A DNA stretch of 8,559 nucleotides from JASJBU01 sp965372385 (GCA_965372385.1 CBDVCD010000142.1:1-8559), one strand, 5' to 3'. Shown: positions 1 through 7,826, numbered from the stretch's first letter. Program-made: numbers and translations. Notes: generated from the letters alone by a model not told the origin.

Positions 1-100
1 GCCGCCTTTGGTCGCAGCCATGGGCAGCTCCTACGATGGCATTTTCAGTGTGAAGGCATGGGCATGACATAGGGAGCTGAATGGTTACCCAATTATTAGC

Positions 101-132
101 AAAAAAAAGCCTGATGCTCTATGGCATCAGGC
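101..132 (-). terminator. Rho-independent terminator ending the leftward gene cluster
   Basis: A perfect 9-bp stem (GCCTGATGC at 109-117, GCATCAGGC at 124-132) closes a 6-nt loop. On the leftward strand it is followed directly by eight U residues (A tract 101-108). It begins 43 nt beyond the stop codon of the DUF4426 gene, the right place to end that transcript. On the rightward strand only three T residues follow the stem, so termination there would be weak. This is read directly from the sequence. Confidence 0.9.
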
Positions 133-175
133 CTTTGCGTGTTAATGAACTGGGTCAGCTGCGTTTGATCGCACT

Positions 176-622
176 CTAGTCGATAAAAAACTGCTGGCTC
201 AATTTCGCCTTATGGAAGCGGGTCTCGCCTCTGGGTTTAACCTGCAGTTCAAAATTCAGTGTCTCCTGATCAGCGATTCTGAATTCACCAATGTAATAGA
301 TTGCTTCACCCTCTGTGACTTTGCGCATGGGGATGCTGATCAACTGGCCCCGGATATTGGTGGCCTTGGCCATGATGATGGCCTCAACGGGTTTACCTGT
401 TGTCTCAGGGGTCTCCTTGATCACACTGACATTCAGCATGCCGCGGTATTTACTCCGTTGTATCCGGTACTGCTTGGCGATGGCCGGGTCCAATGTGGCA
501 CTGGGGATGGCATTGTGATGGATGGTGTATCCAGGGATAGAGGTACTGTTCTCAGCCCAGACGCTGTATGAGAGCAGCATGAATGCGAGCAGTATCAGGC
601 GGGTGATGTTTTTGGTTTTCAT
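176..622 (-). CDS. DUF4426 family secreted protein, function unknown
   Basis: This 148-residue protein begins with a signal peptide: a basic start (MKTKN), a hydrophobic core at residues 8-20, and a likely signal peptidase I cut after VWA (residue 23). It should therefore act in the periplasm or at the outer face of the cell. The mature part matches the DUF4426 pattern as I know it: GYTIHHNAI near 31-39, PAIAKQYRIQRSK near 46-58, NVSV at 64-67, EGEAIYYIGEF near 104-114, and a closing QQFFID. No biochemical role is known to me. An open frame extends upstream to 766, but the ATG at 622 is preferred because a strong GGAGG lies 6 nt before it and the signal peptide starts there. In pseudomonads a homologue sits close to metX-metW in the same pilT-yggS-proC-yggT neighbourhood. 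The family assignment is firm; the function is open. Confidence 0.9.
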   Translation of the reverse strand: MKTKNITRLILLAFMLLSYSVWAENSTSIPGYTIHHNAIPSATLDPAIAKQYRIQRSKYRGMLNVSVIKETPETTGKPVEAIIMAKATNIRGQLISIPMRKVTEGEAIYYIGEFRIADQETLNFELQVKPRGETRFHKAKLSQQFFID

Positions 623-628
623 GGTTAT

Positions 629-633
629 CCTCC
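629..633 (-). promoter_or_regulatory. Ribosome binding site fixing the DUF4426 start
   Basis: On the leftward strand the sequence reads TTTGGAGGATAACC directly before ATG 622. The full GGAGG with a 6-nt spacer picks this ATG over the longer open frame that begins at 766. The 140-nt stretch 623-762 between this gene and the GTPase gene shows no convincing sigma-70 promoter: a TATGCT hexamer is present, but no -35 lies at the right distance. Confidence 0.85.
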
Positions 634-762
634 AAATGGATGCCGGATTTTCGTCCGATCTTAGTTTGTCACTGCATTTTTGTCCATAGGAAAGAGCCGC
701 CTGCCTAGCATACCCATTCGCGGATGACGCCTTGGCAATAGGCCTGGCAGGATTAGCCTGTC

Positions 763-2742
763 TCAAGAGACGTTTTGTTTCACCAGTTGAGGTTTGGGGC
801 GGTCCACACTGGTCAACGGTTGATTGTTGCTGAGACGATTTGCCATGTTACGCAAGGCAGTGAGTTGTCCGGCTATCTCTGTGTACTGTTCCTGCAATTC
901 GAGAATGCGGTACTGAAGGGTGCTGCGGGATTGGCCAATCTTCTGCAGATTAGACAAACGTTTTTCCATCATCTCCTTGTGGTCACGTATCTGCAGCACC
1001 AAAGGCTCCAATGTTGAGACAAGCCAGGCCCCTATTTCACTGTCTGCGCGATGAAAGATCTCCCGGGCGCGGTGGACCAGTGCCGAGAAGAAGCGTTTAA
1101 CCACAAAATTCTGTTCCATCATTGCGGTAACCGGGCTGTTGCGGAAGACCTCAGCCTCCTGATGCAACAGTTCCAATTCCACCCGATATTTGACGATGGA
1201 GAACATCTTTGGCTGTACAACGGAAAAACCGTGTTCGTTCTGAAACTTGCGGTAGATGGAGCGGATCAGTTTTCGGGTCTGTTCACTCTGTGACACCACG
1301 CTCTGCATGTTATGCCGTATCTCCTCGAAGAGGCGTTTCATGGTGGACTTCATGCCCCCAGTGGTCCAGGAGTTGCTCATCTCACGCCGGCTGCGTTCAA
1401 TGACCCTGTTCAAGGTCTTGAAGTTCAGAGTCTCCTGTAACTGATCGGCCTGTTGTTTCAACTCCTTCCGGCTCAGCTGGAAACGCTCCACGTCCCGAAG
1501 ATATTGTGACTGTTCAATGCGGGTCTTTTCCATCAGACCCGTGATGACGTCATCACTCTTGCCACTCAGCTCCTCCAACTCTTCGAGTTGGCCTTTGGTG
1601 TTGTTGAGTTTGCCGGAGAGAACGCTACGGCTGTTGTCCAGCATCTGCCCGACGTCTGATCCTAGGGTTTCGAGTATAATCTGCTGCTTGATGCCAAGAA
1701 CATCCTGACCGAGAAAATTTTCCAGGTCCAAGAGTCCGCTTTTGTCCAACAGTTCAGGATCTTTCTTGACCTTTGCCAGCAGCCCCTTTTGTGCGGAAAC
1801 CGGGAATACGGAGGTTTGTGCAATGCCCAGTATTTCGGCGCTGGATGTTTGTTGATTACGAATGGCTTCAGACACATCTGAAGCATCCCGCAAGTCATCC
1901 CAGAGCATGTCGATTTTGTTGAGGACCACCATCAGGCCCCGTTGGCGCCCGCTTTGGAAGCCCTTGATGTGGTGCTGCCAAATCTCCATATCGCTGCGGG
2001 TAACACCGGTATCGGCGCCCAGCACAAAGAGAACTGCCTGGGCGGATGGAAGCATATTCAGGGTCAGTTCCGGCTCGCTGCCCAAGGCGTTCAAACCTGG
2101 GGTGTCAAGGATTATCAGACCCTGTTTCAACAAGGGGTGAGGGAAGCTGATCAGAGCATGCCGCCATTTTGGAATCTCGATCATTTCGGGTGGCTTGCTC
2201 TGATGCGGGTGAAGGTCTGGGCTATAGAGGCCCAGGTGTTTGGCCTCTTCCAAGGGGACGCTCTTCGTCTGAATGACCTCATTGAGCGCAGCCTTCATCA
2301 GTTCGACCGATTCGGTCTCCAGTGGATAGTGGACCCACTGTTTGTGGTCGTCCCTGAGCTGAGTAATGGTGATATCCTGCAGACGGGTCTCTATGGGGAG
2401 GAGGTGGACATAGGATTCATTTCGATGGCTGTCATAAAAGAGCTCGGTGGGACACATCGTGGTGCGCCCGGCATCTGACGGTAGTAGACGGTGGCCATAG
2501 TCCGCAAAAAAGATGGCGTTGATTAACTCAGTCTTGCCTCGGGAGAATTCAGCAACAAATGCGATGGTCAGTTTGTCACCCTTGAGTGTTTTCAAGGTGT
2601 GTTCAATGTTGTGCTGCATATCCGGCGTGGACATGCCATTTTCTTCCAACCAGGGGCCATACTCCTCAATGGTGTTGATGATATCCATCTTCCATTGGTC
2701 ATAGGCTTGCAGTTGTTGTTGAAAACGTATTTTATCCATCAT
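763..2742 (-). CDS. Dynamin-family large GTPase
   Basis: This 659-residue protein has an N-terminal GTPase domain of the dynamin type (about residues 55-345) and a long helical C-terminal part. Visible GTPase motifs are: P-loop AEFSRGKT at 64-71, with alanine where the consensus has the first glycine; G2 threonines in RTTMCPTEL at 93-101; G3 DTPG at 213-216; G4 NKID at 275-278; and a G5-like SAQK at 316-319. Residues about 376-435 and 585-635 are rich in charged heptad-like helices and probably form coiled coils. I see no long hydrophobic membrane segment, so any membrane contact would be peripheral. The family remodels or tethers membranes by GTP-driven assembly; the target here is unknown. 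Two ATGs stand in tandem (2742 and 2739); GGGA lies 4 nt before the first and 7 nt before the second, so the second may be the real start. The gene follows yggU by 106 nt and precedes DUF4426 by 140 nt. Confidence 0.88.
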   Translation of the reverse strand: MMDKIRFQQQLQAYDQWKMDIINTIEEYGPWLEENGMSTPDMQHNIEHTLKTLKGDKLTIAFVAEFSRGKTELINAIFFADYGHRLLPSDAGRTTMCPTELFYDSHRNESYVHLLPIETRLQDITITQLRDDHKQWVHYPLETESVELMKAALNEVIQTKSVPLEEAKHLGLYSPDLHPHQSKPPEMIEIPKWRHALISFPHPLLKQGLIILDTPGLNALGSEPELTLNMLPSAQAVLFVLGADTGVTRSDMEIWQHHIKGFQSGRQRGLMVVLNKIDMLWDDLRDASDVSEAIRNQQTSSAEILGIAQTSVFPVSAQKGLLAKVKKDPELLDKSGLLDLENFLGQDVLGIKQQIILETLGSDVGQMLDNSRSVLSGKLNNTKGQLEELEELSGKSDDVITGLMEKTRIEQSQYLRDVERFQLSRKELKQQADQLQETLNFKTLNRVIERSRREMSNSWTTGGMKSTMKRLFEEIRHNMQSVVSQSEQTRKLIRSIYRKFQNEHGFSVVQPKMFSIVKYRVELELLHQEAEVFRNSPVTAMMEQNFVVKRFFSALVHRAREIFHRADSEIGAWLVSTLEPLVLQIRDHKEMMEKRLSNLQKIGQSRSTLQYRILELQEQYTEIAGQLTALRNMANRLSNNQPLTSVDRPKPQLVKQNVS

Positions 2743-2836
2743 TCCATCCCGAATATTATCAATGGGACCAGGTCGTTAGGGTTTTCTTGAGGATAGATGC
2801 AAGTATTAGGTGAGCCAGGGGTTTTGTTTCGGATGT

Positions 2837-2854
2837 ACTTGAATCTACTCAAGT
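2837..2854. repeat. Short inverted repeat over the yggU stop codon
   Basis: ACTTGA (2837-2842) and TCAAGT (2849-2854) form a perfect 6-bp stem around a 6-nt loop, and the TGA stop codon of yggU (2849-2851) lies inside the stem. No U tract follows on either strand, so it does not look like a standard terminator. It may be chance. Confidence 0.3.
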
Positions 2855-3142
2855 TATTGAATCATCAACAGGTATCGGCATCTTGGTAGGGGACTTTAAC
2901 CGCAGGGATTTGGAGCGGGATGTTTCGCCTGATTCCAGGCTGATCCGTGAGCGGGGCAAACCAAACTGTTTAGCGAGAAACTTGATCAGATGGATATTGG
3001 CCTGGCCATCCACCGGCGGTGCCGTGATGGTTATTTTATACTCATCTTCCCCGTAGGGTGCCACAAAGGCATCGCGGGAGGCCTTGGGTTGAATGCGCAA
3101 CCGCAGGATAAGATCCTGATCCTCCCATCTATACCAACTCAT
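2849..3142 (-). CDS. yggU: YggU / DUF167 family protein
   Basis: This 97-residue protein shows the full DUF167 signature: LRLRIQPKASRD at 13-24, ITAPPVDGQAN at 39-49, IKFLAKQFGLPRSRI at 53-67, and SGETSRSK at 71-78. Its length is normal for the family. These are small soluble alpha/beta proteins of unproven function, often next to yggT. The ATG start overlaps the yggT stop by 4 nt (ATGA), which implies translational coupling and a shared transcript. The last 15 or so residues (after KSLRLKSP) are poorly conserved and look like a loose tail. Identity is clear from the motifs; the cellular role is not known. Confidence 0.93.
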   Translation of the reverse strand: MSWYRWEDQDLILRLRIQPKASRDAFVAPYGEDEYKITITAPPVDGQANIHLIKFLAKQFGLPRSRISLESGETSRSKSLRLKSPTKMPIPVDDSIT

Positions 3143-3711
3143 AGGCTTCCGCTAAGCATGCGTAAGGGAGGTAACAGCAGCATCTTTAACAAGATCAAGC
3201 CAATCATGACAAGCATGGGTGAGAGGTCAATGCCTGACATGGGAGGCAGAATTTTACGGGCCGGGCGCATCACGGGTTCGGTGAGGCTATAGAGCAGGGT
3301 GGATGCCGGGTTATATGCCCCCGGATTGATCCAGCTCAAAATGACCTGTATCAGTACCGCAAACAGGAAGATGTTGATCAACAATTCCAGCAGTTCCGGG
3401 ATTGCCCAGAGCAGGGGGGCAAAGGCGTGGACAGTGCTGCCGCTGACCAGCACGATCAGCAACAGTTCGATATATTTCAATCCCCAGGCCAGCAGAAGCG
3501 AGGCGATATCGACCCCACCAATCCCTGGAATAAAACGGCGCAGTGGCTTCAGTGGCGGGGTTGTGATCTTCACCAGAAACTGGGTGATGGGATTGTAGAA
3601 GTCTGCCCGCACCAGTTGTAGCAGAAACCGCAACAAAACGGCCAAGATATAGAGACCAAAAAGGGTCTGAATGAGGAAGGCCGCCGGGTTTGTTAGATAG
3701 CTGTTGCCCAT
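3139..3711 (-). CDS. yggT: YggT family integral membrane protein
   Basis: This 190-residue inner-membrane protein has four hydrophobic spans, at about residues 10-33, 69-90, 104-127 and 163-181. It contains the YggT domain twice: residues 27-73 (with ADFYNPITQFL, TPPLKPLRRFIPGIGGVD) and 121-167 (with GAYNPASTLL, TEPVMRPARKILPPMSGID) line up almost position by position, so an internal duplication is plain. The frame can be extended to a TTG at 3732, but the ATG at 3711 gives the MGNSYLTNP start usual in the family. The Shine-Dalgarno is only moderate (GAGAGAAG, 11 nt before the ATG). The family has been linked to membrane or osmotic functions, without a settled mechanism. It lies 27 nt after proC and overlaps yggU by 4 nt, as expected for one operon. 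Confidence 0.93.
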   Translation of the reverse strand: MGNSYLTNPAAFLIQTLFGLYILAVLLRFLLQLVRADFYNPITQFLVKITTPPLKPLRRFIPGIGGVDIASLLLAWGLKYIELLLIVLVSGSTVHAFAPLLWAIPELLELLINIFLFAVLIQVILSWINPGAYNPASTLLYSLTEPVMRPARKILPPMSGIDLSPMLVMIGLILLKMLLLPPLRMLSGSL

Positions 3712-3738
3712 AGTCTGTTTAACTTCTCTCAATTACCA

Positions 3739-4587
3739 TTAGTTGTCATTGTTGAGCTTTTTCTGTTTGCCCAGCATGTTGGATAACTCCTCCGAGCGAT
3801 CGCGGGCCCCCTTTAGCGCAGTTTTGAATAGCTCCCGCAGTTTGCCCTGCTCGAGAATGCCCAGGGCCCTTTCCGTGGTGCCACCGGGTGATGTGACCTT
3901 CTCCCGCAGGGTGGCCGGAGAATCGTTACTCTCCATGGCCATGCGGGCGGCCCCCAGTGCGGTTTGTAGCGTGAGCAGCCGGGCGGTGTCCTCATTCAGC
4001 CCCATGTCACGGGCAGCCTCCTCCATGGCCTCCATGACGAGGAAGAAGTAGGCCGGGCCACTGCCGGATACCGCCGTCACCACATCCATGAGGGATTCTT
4101 CGGCCACCCAGCGTGTCAGGCCTACCGCACGCAGGATGCTTTCAGCCAGGTTTTTCTGTTCTTGGCTGACGCCTCTGCTTGCGTGTAGGCCAGTGGCCCC
4201 AGCCTGAATCATGGCTGGGGTGTTCGGCATGCTGCGAACCAGGGCGATCTTGTTCCCCAACCAGCTACGCAAGGCACTCTCCTGGACACCGGCAGCGATG
4301 GAGATGATCAGTGGGTGTTGCTGCTGTATCGTAGGAGCCAGATCACGGGCAACGATTTCCAGTATCTGGGGCTTTACCGCCAGTACTACCACGTCGGCGT
4401 CCGCTACGGCTTGATGGTTGTCTGTTTCGGTGCGTATTCCACAGCGTGCGGCCAGTCGAGCGAGTTGTTCCCCGTCCGGATCACTGGCCGTAATGCGTTT
4501 TGGGTCGTAACCGTCAGCTATGAGTCCGCTGATCAGGCTGGTGGCCATGTTGCCGCCACCGATGAAGGTGATATTGTTTGATTTCAT
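3739..4587 (-). CDS. proC: Pyrroline-5-carboxylate reductase
   Basis: ProC reduces 1-pyrroline-5-carboxylate to L-proline with NAD(P)H, the last step of proline synthesis, in the cytoplasm. At 282 residues it is close to normal length. The N-terminal Rossmann fold is marked by FIGGGNMA at 8-15 and AVKPQ at 70-74. The substrate and cofactor contact region shows RSMPNTPA at 118-125. The C-terminal dimerisation and active-site domain has TAVSGSGPAY at 171-180 and VTSPGGTTE at 231-239. All key motifs are intact. The ATG start sits just before the Rossmann strand, as in relatives; no good Shine-Dalgarno precedes it, and a small GGCT/AGCC hairpin lies at 4600-4610. With yggS only 41 nt upstream, the gene is probably translated from the yggS-proC-yggT-yggU transcript. 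Confidence 0.97.
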   Translation of the reverse strand: MKSNNITFIGGGNMATSLISGLIADGYDPKRITASDPDGEQLARLAARCGIRTETDNHQAVADADVVVLAVKPQILEIVARDLAPTIQQQHPLIISIAAGVQESALRSWLGNKIALVRSMPNTPAMIQAGATGLHASRGVSQEQKNLAESILRAVGLTRWVAEESLMDVVTAVSGSGPAYFFLVMEAMEEAARDMGLNEDTARLLTLQTALGAARMAMESNDSPATLREKVTSPGGTTERALGILEQGKLRELFKTALKGARDRSEELSNMLGKQKKLNNDN

Positions 4588-4628
4588 CTTGTTTGAATAG
4601 GCTGCTAGCCAGGTTCAGATACTGTAGG

Positions 4629-5354
4629 TTAGTTTTTCACATTATACTGCCGGGGACCAAAAATTGCGGTACCGATCCGCACCAGGCTGGTGCCCTCTGC
4701 AATGGCAGCCTCAAGGTCACTGGACATGCCCATCGAGAGGGTGGCAAGGGGCAGTGTATTGGTGCTCAAACGGTCGCGCAGCTCTCGTAACATCTGAAAC
4801 GGGCGACATTGTGTTTTTGGGTCGTCTGAGTGGGCTGGGATGGTCATCAGCCCCTGAATCGCCAGGTTGGGGAATGCCGCATAACGTTTAAGCAGTTCGG
4901 GCAGTTCTGCTGGCTCATGTCCATCTTTGCTTGCTTCGCCACTGGTGTTGACCTGGATACAGACTTTCAGTGGAGCCAATCCCACGGGACGCTGATCACT
5001 CAGCCGTTGGGCATGTTTGAGGCTGGCGAGACTATGCACCCAAGCAAAATTTTCCGCGATGGGTTTCGTCTTGTTGCTCTGCAGTCGTCCGATAAAGTGC
5101 CATTCAAGTTTCAAGTCACTGAGTTGTTCAATTTTTTTCAGGGCCTCCTGCAGGTAGCTTTCACCGAACGCCCGTTGCCCCAGAAGGTGAGCCGCCCGGA
5201 TTTCGTCCGCATGACGGGTTTTACTTACTGCCAGCAGCTTGATACTACCAGGCTGGCGTCCATTAGCCATTGCCGCATCCCAGATGCGCTGCCTGACCTG
5301 GTTTAAGCGCTCTTCAAGGGTGTTTTTGGCACTCGTATGCAATGACTTTTGCAA
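4629..5354 (-). CDS. yggS: YggS / PLPBP pyridoxal phosphate homeostasis protein
   Basis: YggS (PLPBP, COG0325) binds pyridoxal 5'-phosphate and keeps its supply and amino-acid balance in order; it has no known enzyme activity. The 241 residues form one alanine-racemase-type TIM barrel. The cofactor lysine is K45 in LLAVSKTR. Other family marks are GESYLQEA at 64-71, WHFIGRLQSNK at 85-95, QVNTSGEASK at 134-143, the phosphate-binding SMGMSSDLEAAI at 207-218, and VRIGTAIFG at 225-233. The best start is a TTG at 5354, since no in-frame ATG lies before the barrel; the Shine-Dalgarno is weak. An ATG at 5358 is out of frame and soon closed. It is the first gene of the leftward operon and diverges from pilT. 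Confidence 0.95.
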   Translation of the reverse strand: MQKSLHTSAKNTLEERLNQVRQRIWDAAMANGRQPGSIKLLAVSKTRHADEIRAAHLLGQRAFGESYLQEALKKIEQLSDLKLEWHFIGRLQSNKTKPIAENFAWVHSLASLKHAQRLSDQRPVGLAPLKVCIQVNTSGEASKDGHEPAELPELLKRYAAFPNLAIQGLMTIPAHSDDPKTQCRPFQMLRELRDRLSTNTLPLATLSMGMSSDLEAAIAEGTSLVRIGTAIFGPRQYNVKN

Positions 5355-5393
5355 CCATTAGTATCTTTACCAGAATCGGTATATTAGACCAGA

Positions 5394-5422
5394 TAGATAT
5401 GGGTCCTGAAGGAGTTTTTCAA
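5394..5422 (-). promoter_or_regulatory. Possible sigma-70 promoter of the yggS operon
   Basis: On the leftward strand TTGAAA (5422-5417, five of six matches to TTGACA) is followed after 17 nt by TATCTA (5399-5394, a poor -10). Transcription would start near 5387, about 33 nt before the TTG start of yggS. Spacing and place fit, but the -10 is weak, so this is a suggestion. Confidence 0.35.
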
Positions 5423-5489
5423 TCCAGCTGGGATCAAGCACATCAGACTCCCTTGTAAAGTTAAACTTATTAGCTGCATCGCCGATAGA

Positions 5490-5503
5490 AATTACCAATT
5501 ACC
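5490..5503. repeat. 7-bp tandem repeat upstream of pilT
   Basis: AATTACC occurs twice in direct succession (5490-5496 and 5497-5503), ending 34 nt before the pilT ATG. It could be half of a regulator site or simple chance. Within 5355-5537, the 183-nt divergent region, I found no convincing rightward promoter for pilT. Confidence 0.4.
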
Positions 5504-5537
5504 AGTGCCTGCTGCGCATCTTCACTTGGGGGAATGA

Positions 5538-6572
5538 ATGGATATCGCTGAACTCTTGGCATTCAGTGTCAAACACAATGCATCTGACCTGCATCTCTCG
5601 GCAGGTCTTCCGCCAATGATACGTGTTGATGGGGACATTCGTCGCATCAATGTGCCTGCATTGGAGCACAAGGTGGTTCACGGCCTTGTGTATGACATCA
5701 TGAACGACAAACAGCGCAAGGACTTTGAGGAGTTCCTGGAGAATGACTTCTCATTCGAGATCCCGGGGCTGGCCCGTTTTCGTGTCAATGCCTTCAATCA
5801 GGCAAGGGGCGCCTCGGCCGTGTTTCGCACCATTCCCTCGAAGGTGCTTACCCTGGAAGAGCTTGGCTGCCCACAGACCTTCAAGGAAATTGTAGACGTG
5901 CCGCGTGGGTTGGTGCTGGTAACCGGCCCCACCGGTTCGGGTAAGTCCACTACCCTCGCGGCGATGATGGACTATAAAAATGACAATGACTATGCCCATA
6001 TTCTGACCATTGAAGACCCAATTGAATTTGTTCACAGCAGCAAAAAATGCCTGATCAACCAACGGGAGGTGCATCGTGACACCCTGGGTTTTTCGGAAGC
6101 GCTGAGGTCCGCGTTACGTGAGGATCCGGACATTATCCTGGTGGGCGAGTTGCGTGATCTGGAAACCATTCGTCTTGCAATGACGGCAGCTGAAACCGGC
6201 CATCTGGTATTTGGTACCCTGCATACCAGTTCCGCGGCCAAGACTATCGACCGTATTATCGATGTGTTTCCGGCAGGTGAGAAGTCGATGGTGCGTTCCA
6301 TGCTTTCGGAGTCTCTCCGGTCGGTTATCGCTCAGACCCTCTTGAAGAAGATCGGCGGTGGTCGGGTAGCAGCCTGGGAGATCATGGTCGGCACTCCGGC
6401 AATTCGTAACCTGATACGTGAAGACAAGGTGGCGCAGATGTATTCCGCGATTCAGACAGGTCAGGCCACGGGTATGCAGACCATGGATCAGGCACTTCAG
6501 GCGTTGGTGAAGAAGGGGACTATCAGCCGTATGGATGCCAGGGCCAAGGCGCAGAATAAAGATCAGTTTTAA
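5538..6572 (+). CDS. pilT: Type IV pilus retraction ATPase PilT
   Basis: PilT is the hexameric cytoplasmic ATPase that drives disassembly of type IV pili, giving twitching motility and DNA uptake. At 344 residues it has the same length as the Pseudomonas protein. It has a PAS-like N-terminal domain (1 to about 100) with SDLHLSAG at 16-23, then a RecA-like core: Walker A GPTGSGKST at 130-138, Asp box ILTIEDPIE at 155-163, Walker B DIILVGELRD at 198-207, and His box GHLVFGTLHT at 221-230. The C-terminal AIRNLIRE at 288-295 is the signature needed for retraction in known PilT proteins. The ATG is preceded by GGGGGA with about 5 nt spacing. It is divergent from yggS and followed 69 nt later by pilU. 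All catalytic residues are intact. Pilin and assembly genes are outside the window. Confidence 0.97.
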   Translation: MDIAELLAFSVKHNASDLHLSAGLPPMIRVDGDIRRINVPALEHKVVHGLVYDIMNDKQRKDFEEFLENDFSFEIPGLARFRVNAFNQARGASAVFRTIPSKVLTLEELGCPQTFKEIVDVPRGLVLVTGPTGSGKSTTLAAMMDYKNDNDYAHILTIEDPIEFVHSSKKCLINQREVHRDTLGFSEALRSALREDPDIILVGELRDLETIRLAMTAAETGHLVFGTLHTSSAAKTIDRIIDVFPAGEKSMVRSMLSESLRSVIAQTLLKKIGGGRVAAWEIMVGTPAIRNLIREDKVAQMYSAIQTGQATGMQTMDQALQALVKKGTISRMDARAKAQNKDQF

Positions 6573-6641
6573 CGGCGAGTCTCTTGGGGCAACAGAAGAG
6601 CCCTCCCTGGATTGTCATGGGCCAATTGATGAGGAAAAGTC

Positions 6642-7766
6642 ATGGAATTTAATGCGCTTTTAAGCATGATGGTCAAGAAAAAGGCGTCTGACCTGTTTAT
6701 CACCGCCGGCCGGGAGCCCTCGTTGAAGGTGGATGGCCGGATACTCCCGGTAAATAAGACACTGATCACGGCCGCTCAGGCAAGGCAGCTGGTGTTGAGT
6801 ATCATGACCGATGCGCAACAGAAGGAGTTTGAAGCGACGAAAGAGTGTAATTTTGCCATCAGCGTCAAGGGCATCGGTCGTTTTCGGGTCAGTGCCTTTA
6901 TCCAACGGGATGCGGCAGGCATGGTGTTGCGGCGTATCGAAACGCACATTCCCTCCCTGGATCAACTGATGTTACCACCGGTTTTGAAGAATCTGGCCAT
7001 GGCCAAGCGTGGCATCGTACTGTTTGTCGGGGCGACTGGTACGGGTAAATCCACCTCTCTCGCGGCTATGATTGGTCATAGGAATGCCCAAGGATCCGAC
7101 CATATCATCAGTATCGAAGACCCGATTGAGTTCATCCATGAACATCAGGGTTGTATCATTACTCAGCGCGAGGTGGGTCTGGATACCGAGTCCTATGAGG
7201 TGGCACTTAAGAACACCCTGCGGCAGGCGCCGGATGTGATCCTGATCGGTGAGATCCGTACCCGTGAAACCATGAGACATGCCATCGCATTCGCTGAAAC
7301 CGGTCATCTCTGTTTTTCCACCCTGCACGCCAACAATGCCAATCAGGCGCTGGATCGCATTATTCACTTCTTTCCCGAAAATGAGCGGGAGCAGGTATTC
7401 ATGGATCTTTCCCTGAATCTGAAGGCAATCGTTGCTCAGCAGCTGATTCGCCGGGCGAATGGGAAAGGCCGCAGGGCCGCCATAGAGGTCATGCTCAATA
7501 CCCCACTGGCCGCCGAACTGATTCGCAAGGGTGAGATACCCAAGTTGAAAGAGTTGATGAAGCGCTCCAATGAGCAAGGCATGAACACTTTTGACCAACA
7601 CCTCTATAAGCTCTATTTAGAGGGTGAAATCAGCTATGAAGATGCCCTGGCCTATGCGGATTCAACCAATGATGTCCGGTTGATGATCAAGCTTGGCGCA
7701 AACCGGAGCAACGAGGCGCTGGCAGAGGGTTTGAGTGGTGTTGGTCTGCTGGATGGGAGAGGCTGA
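6642..7766 (+). CDS. pilU: PilT-dependent retraction ATPase PilU
   Basis: PilU is the paralogue that works with PilT in pilus retraction, mainly adding force, and normally cannot replace it. The 374 residues match the family length. Motifs fall at the same residues as in the neighbouring PilT: Walker A GATGTGKST at 130-138, Asp box IISIEDPIE at 155-163, Walker B DVILIGEIR at 198-206, His box GHLCFSTLHA at 221-230. The C-terminal part differs: LAAELIRKGEIPKLKELM replaces the AIRNLIRE region, and about 30 extra residues follow (ending GLLDGRG), which is the PilU pattern. The ATG is preceded by GAGGA with a 6-nt spacer. No terminator lies in the 69-nt gap after pilT, so both are probably on one transcript. 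A long hairpin element starts 60 nt after the stop. Confidence 0.96.
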   Translation: MEFNALLSMMVKKKASDLFITAGREPSLKVDGRILPVNKTLITAAQARQLVLSIMTDAQQKEFEATKECNFAISVKGIGRFRVSAFIQRDAAGMVLRRIETHIPSLDQLMLPPVLKNLAMAKRGIVLFVGATGTGKSTSLAAMIGHRNAQGSDHIISIEDPIEFIHEHQGCIITQREVGLDTESYEVALKNTLRQAPDVILIGEIRTRETMRHAIAFAETGHLCFSTLHANNANQALDRIIHFFPENEREQVFMDLSLNLKAIVAQQLIRRANGKGRRAAIEVMLNTPLAAELIRKGEIPKLKELMKRSNEQGMNTFDQHLYKLYLEGEISYEDALAYADSTNDVRLMIKLGANRSNEALAEGLSGVGLLDGRG

Positions 7767-7826
7767 GTTTCACTCGTTCCGTGCTCTCTGCCAGCCGCCA
7801 TGGATGATCCGTCCGGATAAAAATTT

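Noticed and set aside
1..72. Possible 3' end of a rightward gene, open in two frames (ending TGA at 65-67 or TAG at 70-72)
   Set aside because: About 20 codons with no recognisable ending of any protein. Neither frame could be preferred, so no gene is called.
1942..2478. 178-codon rightward open frame inside the GTPase gene
   Set aside because: It lies fully opposite a gene with clear GTPase motifs, lacks a ribosome binding site, and its protein shows no domain.
2749..2765. GATAAT-like -10 just before the GTPase gene
   Set aside because: It lies only about 14 nt from the start codon and has no -35 at the right spacing, so transcription would begin at the start codon.
4830..5306. 158-codon rightward open frame opposite yggS
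   Set aside because: It is antisense to a gene with all YggS motifs and has no family features of its own.
6601..6963. CCCTCCCTGGAT occurring both before pilU (6601) and inside it (6952)
   Set aside because: A 12-bp match with no flanking similarity. One copy encodes PilU residues, so it is most simply chance.
6972..7601. 209-codon leftward open frame opposite pilU
   Set aside because: It mirrors the codon pattern of pilU, which has complete ATPase motifs; no start signal was seen.
7801..7826. Small ATCC/GGAT hairpin after pilU
   Set aside because: Only four base pairs, followed by A residues and just three Ts, so it is not a terminator.
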